NCBI GenBank assembly: GCA_001579985.1
Contig: LRSR01005559.1
Location: 1-25,533 of the forward strand
Direction: 5' to 3'
From: Hypsibius dujardini
Taxonomy: Eukaryota > Tardigrada > Eutardigrada > Parachela > Hypsibiidae
Length of the DNA stretch: 25,533 bases
Both the position numbers and the translations under genes were made by a program. The notes beneath the pieces were generated by a model. It was not told where the DNA came from. It did no database searches and was given only the letters and a program-made list of their open reading frames with translations. Below, in pieces: positions 1-9,207 of the stretch (positions within the stretch are counted from its first letter, which is position 1; each line of letters opens with the position of its first letter).

Positions 1-74
1 CTTTATATAGAAACGTCACCATTAATGCAGTACTTGCTGGTTAGAATGCTTGCCTAGACGCGATTATATATTGA

Positions 75-1453
75 TCACTTGGAAATGTTAATAGACCCAA
101 CCAGCCGAGTTGCAGTTCCGTTTGAAGCCTCAGGAACAATATTCTACTAAGGATTTGGGTTGTGAATACAAATTTGACTTAAATCTGAAAAAATTGATAT
201 GAATGGACGACTAATCTGTAAAAATCTCCTGTACCTCGTAAAATATTACAAAGCATTGTCAATCGATTGAAAAGTAAATATGCAAGTCGTAAAGGATACC
301 ACCATTCAGTGGCGCGCTGACGGGGGGTGTTTTGTTGATCTAAAACCCCCTCGAAAGTAAAAAAAGTGCCCCTAAGGCTCCCCCATTTAGAGAAAAACAT
401 CATGATGGAGAATTGTCATATATCACTCCCCACTTTCGTTCTATCGGAAATATTTCGAATACAACAAAAATTAATTTCCGAAAAATAACACCCCCCCCCC
501 TCAAACGAAAGCTCGGCGCGCCACTGCCACCATTCACGCATAGCGAACAAAATCGAAGCAAACGATTAACTGCCACCAACTTCAATATGTGCCCCTGTGA
601 GGAGAAGAACCTTTTCGACATAATATGCTAATGCTCTGCACACTCAACATCCCTCCCTATTATTCCCCCCCCCCCGTGAATGGGGGGAGGGGGGAGCGAG
701 GGGCTCTGGTACTCACAATCGGCTTTCACATTTCCCAAATCGCCCGCATGTCGAAAAGTATCTCCAGGTGCTCCGTGGATGAGATTGAAGGGATTGAAGT
801 GTGAGGAAGCAGTCTCGCAGCCTTTACTCAAGTCCCCCGACGAATGGACATGGAGGCCTCGCTCCCCTTTGCAAAAACAATATGAGAATTGTTTTAATCA
901 GAGACTGTTTCATTTTCGACGGAATCATGCGTAACTTTCGCACACAAACAATACAGAGTAGTGCCTACCGTTTGGCTCTAATCCCGTAATGCGAGCAGAA
1001 ATAATAACAGGCTGAAAAATAGACGTTCTTTTAAATTCAGTTAAATTCAATTAAATTCGTTTTAAATTCAAAGCGATCCTTTTGTTTCGTATAACAATTT
1101 CTTCCATTGAAACTCACTTCGTTTGGGGCTTTTTGGTCGAACACAACTAATCCCTTCACCGTTGTACTTCCCTCTAGCACGGCGATGGCCCTAATGGGAC
1201 CATTGGCCGGTATCAGCGGGAACGGGAACGCCGACTCGGGTATTGCAAACCAGGCACTGGCTCGAGTCGGTTGCGGGATCGTTGAAGTGGTTGTTGGCGC
1301 TTCTGTTGTCGTGGTTGTCGTAGTAGTGGGAGGATCGGTCACCGGCATGCCCGATTCAGAGTAATCGTTGTCATCCATCGTCTCCGAGTCCCATGTCGGA
1401 CTGCAAAATGTCCTCGAAGCCAGAAGGATCGAGCAGAAAAAGGCGTGAAGCAT
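75..1453 (-). CDS. Secreted Cu/Zn superoxide dismutase, multi-exon, 3' exons uncertain
   Basis: Converts superoxide to hydrogen peroxide and oxygen, here outside the cell. I read exon 1 as 1453-1118 (phase 0 at a GTGAGT donor), exon 2 as 1011-969 (after TTTTTCAG; GTAGGC donor) and exon 3 as 866-717 (GTGAGT donor). Joined, they give a continuous SOD fold: a signal peptide ([13 protein letters not shown]), a Thr-rich stalk with eight consecutive Thr, strands around [18 protein letters not shown], then [26 protein letters not shown] and [12 protein letters not shown]. These supply the expected His ligands, the bridging His, the zinc Asp and the first disulfide Cys. A Met 13 codons upstream (1492) is possible, but the one at 1453 starts the hydrophobic leader directly. 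Later exons are less certain: an acceptor at 594, an LVVHS segment near 214-200, and a last exon from about 143 to the stop at 75-77 resembling the SOD C-terminus ([11 protein letters not shown]). Exons 1-3 are solid; the 3' end may be degenerate. Confidence 0.8.
307..526. mobile_element. hAT-like MITE, 220 bp
   Basis: The ends are perfect 11-bp inverted repeats, CAGTGGCGCGC and GCGCGCCACTG, typical of hAT termini. An identical 8-bp duplication, CCACCATT, lies at 299-306 and 527-534, the target-site length of the hAT superfamily. The interior has runs of C and G near both ends and no coding potential, so this is a non-autonomous element. It lies in an apparent intron in the 3' half of the SOD gene. 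Confidence 0.92.
665..703. other. Poly-C / poly-G tract in SOD intron
   Basis: Eleven consecutive C are followed, seven bases on, by G6-A-G6 and another G4. The C and G runs could pair as a hairpin, or the G runs could form a quadruplex. It lies just downstream (minus strand) of SOD exon 3. Confidence 0.6.
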
Positions 1454-1538
1454 TCCCCGATGGTGTAACTTTCTTATCCAGAACTTTTGCATTTCTTCGT
1501 GGTCGAGAGAAAAAGCATTGAGCTTCTCTTTGGCTAAT

Positions 1539-1574
1539 GCATTAGACGCATGAGATGCATGAGACGCATGAGGC
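1539..1574. repeat. Four tandem 9-bp repeats upstream of SOD
   Basis: Four consecutive units read GCATTAGAC, GCATGAGAT, GCATGAGAC and GCATGAGGC. They lie about 85-120 bp upstream of the SOD start on its template, so they may fall in its promoter or 5' leader. Confidence 0.8.
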
Positions 1575-2885
1575 AGAATTGGTCGTTCAATGGTGCGGCA
1601 AGGGTTGTAGGCTTAGCGTGAACCGGCGATCCGAAAAGTGTTTGCATGGCTTCCGCGTTATCGTTGTCTTTGTGGTTACGTACACTCTGTCAGATCGGTG
1701 AAAAGCGGCGTGTTATTGGACGGGAGCAGATGTAACGGATTACAAACAATTGCTACTCAATACCGCATGTGTCCATGCACACGTGTGTTGCGATTGCGGA
1801 GTGCTGGACAAGCACTCTCTTGGCCTACCTTGCTCGCTCGAGCGGTCGCGTTCGTTGCCCAACTGACCGTCGCGGTTAAACCAACAGTGAAAAATTGCTG
1901 TCGCGTTTTCTCGCGCGCCTTGCGCGCCACACACATGTCGGTCCGCGAGCGAACGATGAGAGTTTACCTTAACAATTGTCCGTTAATGCTCTTGATGGAC
2001 GTTTGTGTGACGAGCAGTTGTCGATCGACAGGCCTGTCAGGGCCTACATGAAAACTACGAAAAAAAAACAGAAAAAAACTAAAGGGGGAAAATTACGAAT
2101 ATCCAATTTAACGAAAAGTGAAAACACGGAAAAACTAAAAATTACAAAATGTTGAGACAAATTTTGCCACGCCCACGCGCGCAGAGTGTACGCATTAAGG
2201 AAAACATGTGAACTCCAGTTTCTCTCTAAATCTATAGGCTACAAAGTGTGTGCTCATAGGTAGATCCTAAAAGTCGTCGCGGCCTTGCTGTGCAATATTT
2301 TGTGGACTCCGGTGGAAATTGTCTGTGGCCCTAGCGTAGTGCGGAATTTTATTATTTATTCCCGTAAAACTCTAAGAAACCGCTCCTGCGCGTCATGCTT
2401 CCTCGTGCATGCAAAATGTGAAGCAGCTATTGTTAAAGCTTGATATTAAGCTAGCTAGCTTGAGCCACAAACTCGTCTCATGAAACTTTTGAGACAGTGG
2501 GATCAGTAATGACCGAGAAGTTCGATTCGAGCGATTCTAAGTTTGTCTCAAAGGATTCCTGAAGCCGGTAAAAACCAACCGTGATAATCGTAACACTACA
2601 GTACAAAACTCCTCCCCCCCCCAGCCAAGACTTTCATTAAAATTGCCTTAGCAAATTCTTTCGTTAATTAGATATTTTGCAGTCACCAGACCCACTCCCC
2701 CTTACGCCTCAATCGGAGGGCGACAGGTCTGTTCAGAGCGAATGTCGTTCTTGCAGTTATCTTGTTTGATTAACGCACAACAGAAACTTCCGTATTCTAC
2801 ACTGGGGAGCCTTTTGCAGTACTGTAGAATTCCGATCAATTGGTGCTATTGCTTAATCAGCTCAGTCAAAAGAGACCGAAGCTGA
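1575..2885. other. Intergenic stretch, no supported gene
   Basis: Positions 1600-2050 are GC-richer than their surroundings and give open frames on both strands, but no recognisable protein, splice pattern or domain. The rest is AT-rich with a C10 run near 2613. It probably includes the SOD promoter, which fires to the left. I see no RNA gene here. Confidence 0.5.
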
Positions 2886-3093
2886 TTGGTTGCAAAAATA
2901 GGAGACCACAAGACTGCACGTCATTCTCGCTACAAATTGTTTGAGAATCGGGTGAATGATTACTTGATTGAAGCACTTCAGGGTTTTCGGCCCGTTGGAA
3001 CTAATTTACTAGGGGGGGGGTTCCAAGAATCAGCACCAGTTGATCGGAATTCTACAATACTCGATGGAATAACGTGCAGGGTGCCACTTTGCG

Positions 3094-3254
3094 AGACACT
3101 GTACCACCATGACCAATTTCGGAGGAAGTTGGTTATCAGTCCGCCTGTCAAAACGAAGAGGGTACATAAAATCTGAGTTGGCCAAAGTGAGGCCAAATTG
3201 ACATTTTGGGTAAACCTTTCAGCTGTATATAATCATTTTGGAAGCGCCACAAAA
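3094..3254 (+). promoter_or_regulatory. Conserved upstream block of decayed LRR copy
   Basis: This block aligns by eye with the sequence just upstream of genes 1 and 2. Shared landmarks are CTTTGCGAGA, then TTTCGGAGGAAG, then TTATCAGTCCGCCTGTC, then AGAGGGTACATAAA, then AAACCTTTCA and finally a CACAAAAATG start. It shows that the decayed copy had the same promoter arrangement. Confidence 0.6.
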
Positions 3255-4545
3255 ATGATTTCAACCTCATCAGCAATCGTTTTACTTGCGATAATGAGTT
3301 GCCAAGTTTGTATTTTTATGCAATATTTTCCCTGTTTGTTTCAGTGAATAGGAGAATATCATTTTGACAATATGGCTTTGTTGCTGTGCAAATTTAAACA
3401 AAGAAAAGACAATCTGATTTATTGATTGAGACTTCCGTTTTGCAAAATTAAAGATGGATCTTCAAGTCTGATGTTTTTTAGTTTCAAATTTTTTAGGGTT
3501 TTATGGCTTTCCTTTCTTTATTTGTCAACTAATTAGATCGTGTGATGCATGCGCGGTCATTTCGAGACTGATGCGGACAACGTTGGGCCAGGTGGAACTG
3601 AAAAAACTTGATTATATTGGCAACTCTCTTCAACATGTAAAAGGCCTGAAAATGGAGGCTCTCCTGACGCTGTGAAAACGCCACTCACACCATTTTAATT
3701 AGTTCTCCCCGGATAAGTATCAGATTACTTTCAAACTCGATTTCCGCAAGTTTAAACTATTTTCTCATCTTGAAGTTGAAAATAAGTGGTCGGGATACTC
3801 TGGTCTTTTGCTGTTGTTTTAAAGAAACTGTCCGCACTTTGCCGGCGGACCCTCTGTAGTACACTCACACATCCCTCTACACTGCTCATTGCTGATACAC
3901 TAGCATTCTTCCAGAAACAGCGAGAGATAACTAATGCAGTATCTTTCGCAGAATGTTTCACTCGCTTACAACAATAAATTGGCAAAACATCGACTTCTCC
4001 GCGAACACTTCGACCGCGCTTCTGCCATTGCTGAAAGCGATCACAATCGAAACCAATTCGGCGCTACTAAGCATTCCGAAACCAGTGCTGAACACTCTCC
4101 GTTCCAGCAGTGTCACCCTTAAATTCAACGACAATGGAAATGCCTGTGTTGGATGCCTCACTCAAGATCTGATTGACTGGGTTCGAACTGTACCGATCGT
4201 CGGAGTCATCCGGTTCCTGACGACTAGTTGTATGAATTCAACTGGCGGTTCAGATGAATTCTCCGGCTCGACAGCACAGTGACTGGCACATGCTGATCCA
4301 CACTGCCGTGATACGCTAACACCCACGACGAGTCAGGCACAATCTACACCGGCTCATACAGAATCCACAACGATCCAGACAGAGACAGCAACCACTCAGA
4401 CACTGCTCACTACACTCCCGGCAGCCACTGACATTACCATCCAACCTCCGAGAAACAATGCACCTGGATTGACAGTCATAAACCTAACTGCACACAGATT
4501 CATCATACATAAATCATACCAAATTCTGACCATTTCGTACTTGAT
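3255..4545 (+). pseudogene. Decayed copy of the LRR/GPI gene family
   Basis: The start aligns in position with the ATG of genes 1 and 2 and encodes a leader-like MISTSSAIVLLAIMSCQ up to a possible GTTTGT donor near 3306. A weak LRR-like reading (LGQVELKKLDYIGNSLQ) sits at 3583-3672. The 3' half, from the CGCAG acceptor at about 3949, clearly matches exon 2 of the intact genes: VSLAYNNKLA, the cap NACVGCLTQDLIDWVR and FSGSTAQ. Two disabling changes are visible. An extra A in the AAAA run near 3983 shifts the frame between KLA and IDFS, and the conserved Trp codon after GSTAQ is TGA at 4280-4282. The hydrophobic tail is deleted, since coding sequence jumps near 4492 into the 3' flank. A short Thr/Gln stalk of about four heptads remains. 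Confidence 0.85.
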
Positions 4546-4970
4546 TAGCTAAGTGCTAGTACGAGGTGTTTCATGTGAAAATTAGCCGGGATCAAGACGC
4601 CAGTGGAGTTACTCGCGTGTTGGTACACAAGTGAAAAAAACGACAACAAAGCCGTGTCGATGATGAAATACTTCTCTTGCACGCAAATAGCCATAACTTT
4701 TCTCCTCTTTTGTCTGTACGCGCATACGTGGTGCTAATCGAAAGGTAATCTAATTTTGTAAATCCTGAATCAAAGAAAAGAAATATTTTCGTTAAGATTT
4801 TGCTAACCTAGTTGAAAGTGTAATAACTGTTTTGGTTGCTCGAATAGATCAAACAACGGAGTACTAATACTATTCGTTGCCATTTGGAGAACACGTTCGC
4901 CCCCTGCTTTCCTCCCTCAACCAAATTAAGAGCGATTTCGACGTTCGCAAAATTAAAAATTTCACCTCGT
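4490..4970. repeat. Duplicated spacer, copy 1
   Basis: This matches 11144-11815. Shared landmarks are CATAAATCATACCAAA, CCATTTCGTACTTGATTAGC, AAGCCGTGTCGATGATGAA, TTTTCGTTAAGATTTTGCTAA and AAAATTTCACCTC. Copy 2 has an extra insertion at about 11222-11435. The spacer separates the tail of one LRR gene from the promoter of the next, so it marks the unit of tandem duplication. Confidence 0.8.
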
Positions 4971-5012
4971 ATAGCTTTCATATCGTGTACTGTACTAAAT
5001 GTGTCTGGGAAC

Positions 5013-5018
5013 GAAAAA
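5013..5018 (-). terminator. RNA polymerase III T6 terminator of 5S rRNA
   Basis: Six A on the plus strand give a T6 run on the minus strand just after the 3' end of the 5S gene, the usual Pol III stop signal. Confidence 0.85.
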
Positions 5019-5023
5019 AGGAG

Positions 5024-5142
5024 TGCCTGCAACACCCGGTGTTCCCAAGCGGTCACCCATCTAAGTACTAACCGGGCCCGACTCAGCTTATCTTCCGAGA
5101 TCGAACGGGATCGGGAGCATTCTACGTGGTATGGTCGCAGGC
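5024..5142 (-). rRNA. 5S ribosomal RNA
   Basis: Read on the minus strand this is a full-length 5S rRNA of about 119 nt. It begins GCCTGCGACCATACCACGT, continues GATCTCGGAAGATAAGC, then the internal promoter box GGTTAGTACTTAGATGGG and GACCGC, and ends GGTGTTGCAGGC. The two ends pair as helix I. A T6 terminator follows a few bases beyond the 3' end. The intact internal control region and terminator suggest a transcribable gene. It lies inside the tandem-duplicated LRR spacer, and the equivalent place in the second unit (11816-12075) has unrelated sequence, so this looks like a dispersed 5S copy rather than part of a 5S array. Confidence 0.95.
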
Positions 5143-5230
5143 ATAAGCTTCGCAGTGTCTAACCACTGGTAGTGCAAAATAAATTCCGCTCAACTGTCTT
5201 GCATGACCCGGCGATAAAAACCAGGACTCC

Positions 5231-5835
5231 GTTCTTGTTGTGAATGTCAACGCTGAAATAATATCTTTATTTTGCTTTCTGAAGCAGTTTGACACTCTAG
5301 CCTCCCTTTTTCTTTCATTTTTCCATGGATGACGGCTATGAATAAACGGTGAATGCACCGTTGCCACAATATAAACGTAATGTGAAAACAAAACTGCACA
5401 TCGGCAGAAATCTGCATGTGTGTTGGAGATAACGCTTGCTCTCCAAGTAGTCGACCGATCTTGACAGTTTGCCTGCAGTCATCAGTAAATGCGTGAATGC
5501 GAACCATAATACACTGCAACCGTTTCGACCTTTTTCGGCAATGCGATAAGGTCAGAGGACAATCTGTTTGAACGTGTCTGTTCGGGAAGAATACGAGAAC
5601 CGTGCAATAGAAGTTCCGTGCTCTCTGCACTGTGCGAGATTACAATGACCGAAACAATGGTGCCTCCACTACACTTTGGGAGATACCATTATGGATAGTT
5701 CCGGAGGAAATTCATTGTCAGTTTGCTTATCTCAAGGCGAAGAGAGTACATAACGAGAAGTGTATACTGCAGCAAAATAGACATTCTCAGTTAGACCTTT
5801 CAAGACTGGCTTAAACTCCTAATAACGCAGCGAAA
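5231..5835 (+). promoter_or_regulatory. Conserved upstream region of LRR gene 1
   Basis: About 600 bp resembles 12076-12668 upstream of gene 2 nearly throughout. Landmarks shared by both are CGGTGAATG, a TATAAA at 5370-5375, GCGATAAGGTCAGA (a GATA core), TCCGGAGGAAATT, TTGTCAGTT and GTACATAACGAGAA. A TCAGTT initiator-like site at 5787-5792 lies about 39 bp after TACATAA, so it is a candidate start of transcription 45 bp before the ATG. Confidence 0.6.
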
Positions 5836-7309
5836 ATGAGTTACTATTTAGGCACCCTTTTTCTCTTGTATGCACTATCCTTGGTTAAGGCTCAAACATC
5901 CAGCACCCCAACCATCACAAACTGCACGTCAACCACGGCTGGCGGAGAGTACATTCAAACCCGCTGCGATCATGGAGCGTGGCCGACAACCATCGATCCC
6001 ATCATAGACATCAACACAACCAGTTTAGCCATCGAATACACATCCGCGACGGTCGAATCTCTTAGACCACTTCAACGTCTTCCGCTCATGTTTTCGTTGC
6101 ACCTCGAGAACTTCCTCAGCTACGACGCTTCCGGGGCGCTCGTCGACTTCCCCCTCCAAAACTTCACACGACTCTTGGATCGAGGGGAAATGCATTTCTT
6201 GTCTCTCGAGTATACCCAAATCTCCGTTCTCAACGCAGACCTCTTCAACGGGTTCTCCAACTTGCTTTCGCTGACCTTCATGTCCTGTGGCATTGAGTCT
6301 ATTTCACCTGATGCCCTGCAGGCACTCGGGGCGCAACCGGAGTTGTTCCTGTTTGATGTAGATTTCGAGAAGAAGTTGACGACGTTTCCGTGGGAGGTTT
6401 TAGCTCCCGTAGCCGCGTCGCTTAAGGTAAGATTGCGACCGCATTATATAATCACTCTCCCCCCGGCCCGAGGGTATTGCCACGTCCCTCTCTGCAGCAA
6501 GCTTGCCGTTCCCTACTAGCCCACCTCAATCCGCCACTAGAAGCATAACGGGAGGGGAACTGGGCAACTCACCCTCCAATTAATACCCTATTTTAATTTC
6601 ACGAGAGGGGGCTCTTAATTGCTTTAAAGTCTGGAGTTGGGGGGGGTCGTTTGTTCTCCCGTTGGATGCCTGTTACGCTTGTCTCGCAGACGATGAATGC
6701 CAATATTTTGTCTTAAAAAGAAAAACTATCGTGTTAGCATAATCTAATGCAATTTTTCAGTATGTCTCGCTCTCCTATAACGACAAGTTGGCAAACATCG
6801 ACCTTTCCTCCAGCACTGCTACGGTAGCACTGCCCATGCTGGAAGAGATTACATGCAAACGGAATCCAGCACTGCAAACTCTTCCCCGGAGCGTGCTGGA
6901 AACACTCCGTTTCCGAAATGTCACCATCGAGTTCACAGAAAATGGAAACGTCTGTGATGGATGCCATACACGAGCTCTGATCGACTGGGTTCGAGTAGGA
7001 CCGATTGTCGGAAACAGCCGATTCCTGAGCACCAGTTGTAACAGCAAAAATGGCAGTTCAAATGCGTTCTCCGGCTCAACTGCACAGTGGCTGACGCATA
7101 CTGATCCGAATTGCGACGCTGTTATTTCAAGCCCCACGACAATCCAGACAGAGCCAACAATGACTCAGACAATGATTACCACGGTAGCTGCAGGAATTAA
7201 CAACGGTAGTACCACCCAATCTGCGGGAAACAATGCACCTGGATTGACAGCCATGAACCTTGCTGCTACCTTAGCGGTAACAGTTTTTGGTCTTTTGTTA
7301 ACAAACTAA
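5836..7309 (+). CDS. Secreted LRR protein with GPI-like tail, gene 1
   Basis: Exons 5836-6426 and 6761-7309 (CTTAAG|GTAAGA donor, TTTTTCAG acceptor, phase 0) give 379 residues. Residues 1-19 are a signal peptide ending VKA|QTSS. Cys30 and Cys44 look like an N-terminal LRR cap. Leu-rich segments follow to about residue 255, including LRPLQRLP, LHLENFL, FLSLEYTQISVLNADLF and LLSLTFMSCGIESISPDAL. A C-terminal cap, C262-x2-C265-x24-C290-x24-C315 with IDWVR between, matches the general LRRCT pattern. A short Thr/Gln stalk of about two heptads (TTIQTEP and a relaxed second) precedes a hydrophobic C-terminus (LAATLAVTVFGLLLTN) with no charged tail, as in GPI-anchored proteins. It is an extracellular, probably surface, protein of unknown ligand. 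Exon 1 has exactly the same length (591 nt) as in gene 2. I do not recognise a named family. Confidence 0.88.
6427..6760 (+). other. Intron of LRR gene 1
   Basis: The intron starts GTAAGATTGCG, identical to the start of the gene 2 intron, and ends TTTTTCAG. It contains G- and C-rich runs and matches the gene 2 intron in patches, such as TTGCCGTTCCC and CAATTAATACCCT. It holds no gene. Confidence 0.85.
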
Positions 7310-7850
7310 TAGCTGTTGATGTGAGGTTTGGGTACGCTATAATTTACCTTGTCCGTGTATCTTGATCATGAGATTTGCGCGGCCTTGCTGAAAGAGTATC
7401 AGCTTCATGCTCAGCGTCGTTAACTGAATAAATCAGTTATGCTATTTCCTAATCTCACGTTAAAGCATCCTGGCAGGATCGCTAATGCATGCAAGATTTC
7501 ACTCTGACAAGCGTGAGGAACCAGTACGGAAAGCTCAACAACAACAAAAAACACTGAGGAGGTAAAATGTCCGCCTTAAACTTGGACTACGAGGTAAAAA
7601 TTCCAGTGCTGCGGCAAGTTTTGATTTATCATAAATGCCGCGCACAGCTAAAATTTGCTAGGGCGCTAGGAGGCGCTTCGAGCGCTTCTTTCGCCAGTGC
7701 TTTTAGACCGTGAAGGCGATCAGAAACCATCGCTTGTAATTCCAACTTATGGTCGATTGATGGATTCTTTATCGTAGTAAAATCCTCATTCAGCGCAACC
7801 AGTGTGCCTGACACACAACAACAGATGGAGTAAATAAAACTAAATGGAAC
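7310..7850. repeat. 3' flank of gene 1, repeated after gene 2 and its fragment
   Basis: Positions 7310-7625 match 14676-15010, and 7595-7850 match 15370-15625. Landmarks are GAGGTTTGGGTACGCT, GCATGCTAATGC-like sequence, GAGGTAAAA, AAATGCCGCGCA, GTAATTCCAACTT and CTGACACACAACAACAGATG. This is duplicated non-coding sequence; its short open frames are not conserved as protein. Confidence 0.8.
7427..7432 (+). terminator. Polyadenylation signal of LRR gene 1
   Basis: AATAAA lies 118 nt after the stop, within an AACTGAATAAAT context that is also kept in gene 2. Confidence 0.7.
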
Positions 7851-7853
7851 CTT

Positions 7854-8140
7854 AATACGAGTTTTAATGTGTCCCGATTTCGGCGCGGACAGAAATTCAC
7901 AATTTTACGGACAAAATGTCACCCTTAATCTAGGACATTAAAAATCCGTTGCAGACCATTTTTTGTATTTGTGCTTTATAAGGCTCACACAAAATTCTTC
8001 CGCAACCATAAATAAAATTCTGGTGCTGACAAAAAATGCATCTTCAGACTCTTTTATGTGTGAAGGACATGGTCTTGTATGTCACGTTGTGTGGGAGTAA
8101 TTCTGGTCGGACAAAGACTAAAAAACTTTTATTAGGGGAA
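7854..8140. other. Unit-specific insertion in the LRR 3' flank
   Basis: Flank similarity to 15370-15800 breaks near AAATGGAACC and resumes near AAGGACAAGTGACACATGG, leaving about 280 bp with no counterpart. There are no clear inverted ends or target duplication. The matched flank continues to about 8320. Confidence 0.5.
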
Positions 8141-8320
8141 GGACAAGTGACACATGGACATCAAATAAATAATGAAACCATAATCATCGCAATCTCTAAT
8201 GAAGACTGATGAAGTCGAAAGTAACAAATTAATACTTTGGCTAACTGAGCTTCACCGGATCGAAATAAAACAGGAACACTTAATTCTCAAATAGAGGACA
8301 ATCCTAACACTGATTTTTAA

Positions 8321-9205
8321 GTGAAGCAAAATCCCAGTCCCTGAGCTTCGTTTGACCTTTCTTGGCTTCCTTGAGGTAGTTACCGGGCCCTATTAGCGAG
8401 AGTGTGGTCGTCAACGTTTGCCATCAATCAACAAAATATATCAAAAAGTTCTGATGAACGAGTTTGAGCTCGAGCGAGCCGCTGCGAAGGTGATGGGCTC
8501 CGATCGCCCGCGCAGTCCCCAATTAGGTTGGGTTGTTTTGCATATAAAGTGTATTTTGACAAATCTATCAACCTACCTACTAAGGCCTAACGATCCCCAA
8601 CGAAATCCATTCAGATCCACCCACCTTGCCTACCAGGCCCACGCTTGCCCACCTCCACCCATCTCCACCCAGGCCCACCCATTTGCATCTACCCAGACCC
8701 ACCCAGACCCACCCAGACCCAACTTTACAAACTGCCCAAAGTAAGCGAGCTTTGAATACCCTTACTGTAACAGCTCATATGTAGTTCATCGGTGATGGAC
8801 GCATCAGCCACAAGCAGTTGGACAGATTGACTGGCGAATATTACAAATTTGTTAGCCACCGTTTGAAAAGGTACTCGGCGGCAATCTGTAACTTAGGTCT
8901 TCCAAATAAGTTGCTCGTTTTTAAACGCTGACACATTTGTTTGCAGTATAAGTCGAAGCTCTTTCAGAAACGTTGCAGGTTTTTCTTTTCGAACAGCTCA
9001 AAACTTGCAGCGCAAACTTCTTTCTCAACCTTTCACTGGACCTGTTAATGTTTTTTTTATCGTTCCTTTGAAACCGTTTAGTTCTTCAACGACGCGCTAT
9101 TTAAGCCTGCGGCTGCCCCGCTTCAGGCACGCGGAAAGAGAAAATTCACCCTTGCAGACTCCTTCTACGCGGGCACCGGTCAAGACTACCAACACCAAAA
9201 CACTG
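8321..9205. other. Intergenic stretch with low-complexity CCCA/CAGA repeat
   Basis: Positions 8617-8722 are a degenerate Pro-rich tract of CCCACCCAGACCC-like units, which explains the open frame there. Nothing else is recognisable up to the mariner. Confidence 0.5.
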
Positions 9206-9207
9206 TA

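Noticed and set aside
628-690. [11 protein letters not shown] on the minus strand, resembling an SOD strand
   Set aside because: It lies past the GTGAGT donor of exon 3, is produced by the G/C homopolymer region, and ends in a stop; similarity is probably chance.
1638-2051. 137-codon ORF in a GC-rich stretch
   Set aside because: It has no domain, no splice context and an equally open opposite strand; GC richness explains it.
4170-4190. GGTTCGAA-like tRNA B-box
   Set aside because: It is the codon run for the conserved DWVR motif of the LRR cap, repeated in genes 1 and 2; no tRNA fold surrounds it.
5247-5630. Minus-strand ORF upstream of gene 1 with a counterpart at 12203-12520
   Set aside because: Both frames are open and related, but the protein similarity looks lower than the DNA similarity, as expected for duplicated promoter DNA rather than a conserved gene.
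8418-8744. 108-codon Pro-rich ORF
   Set aside because: Its second half is a degenerate CCCACCCAGA repeat and the first half has no recognisable feature.
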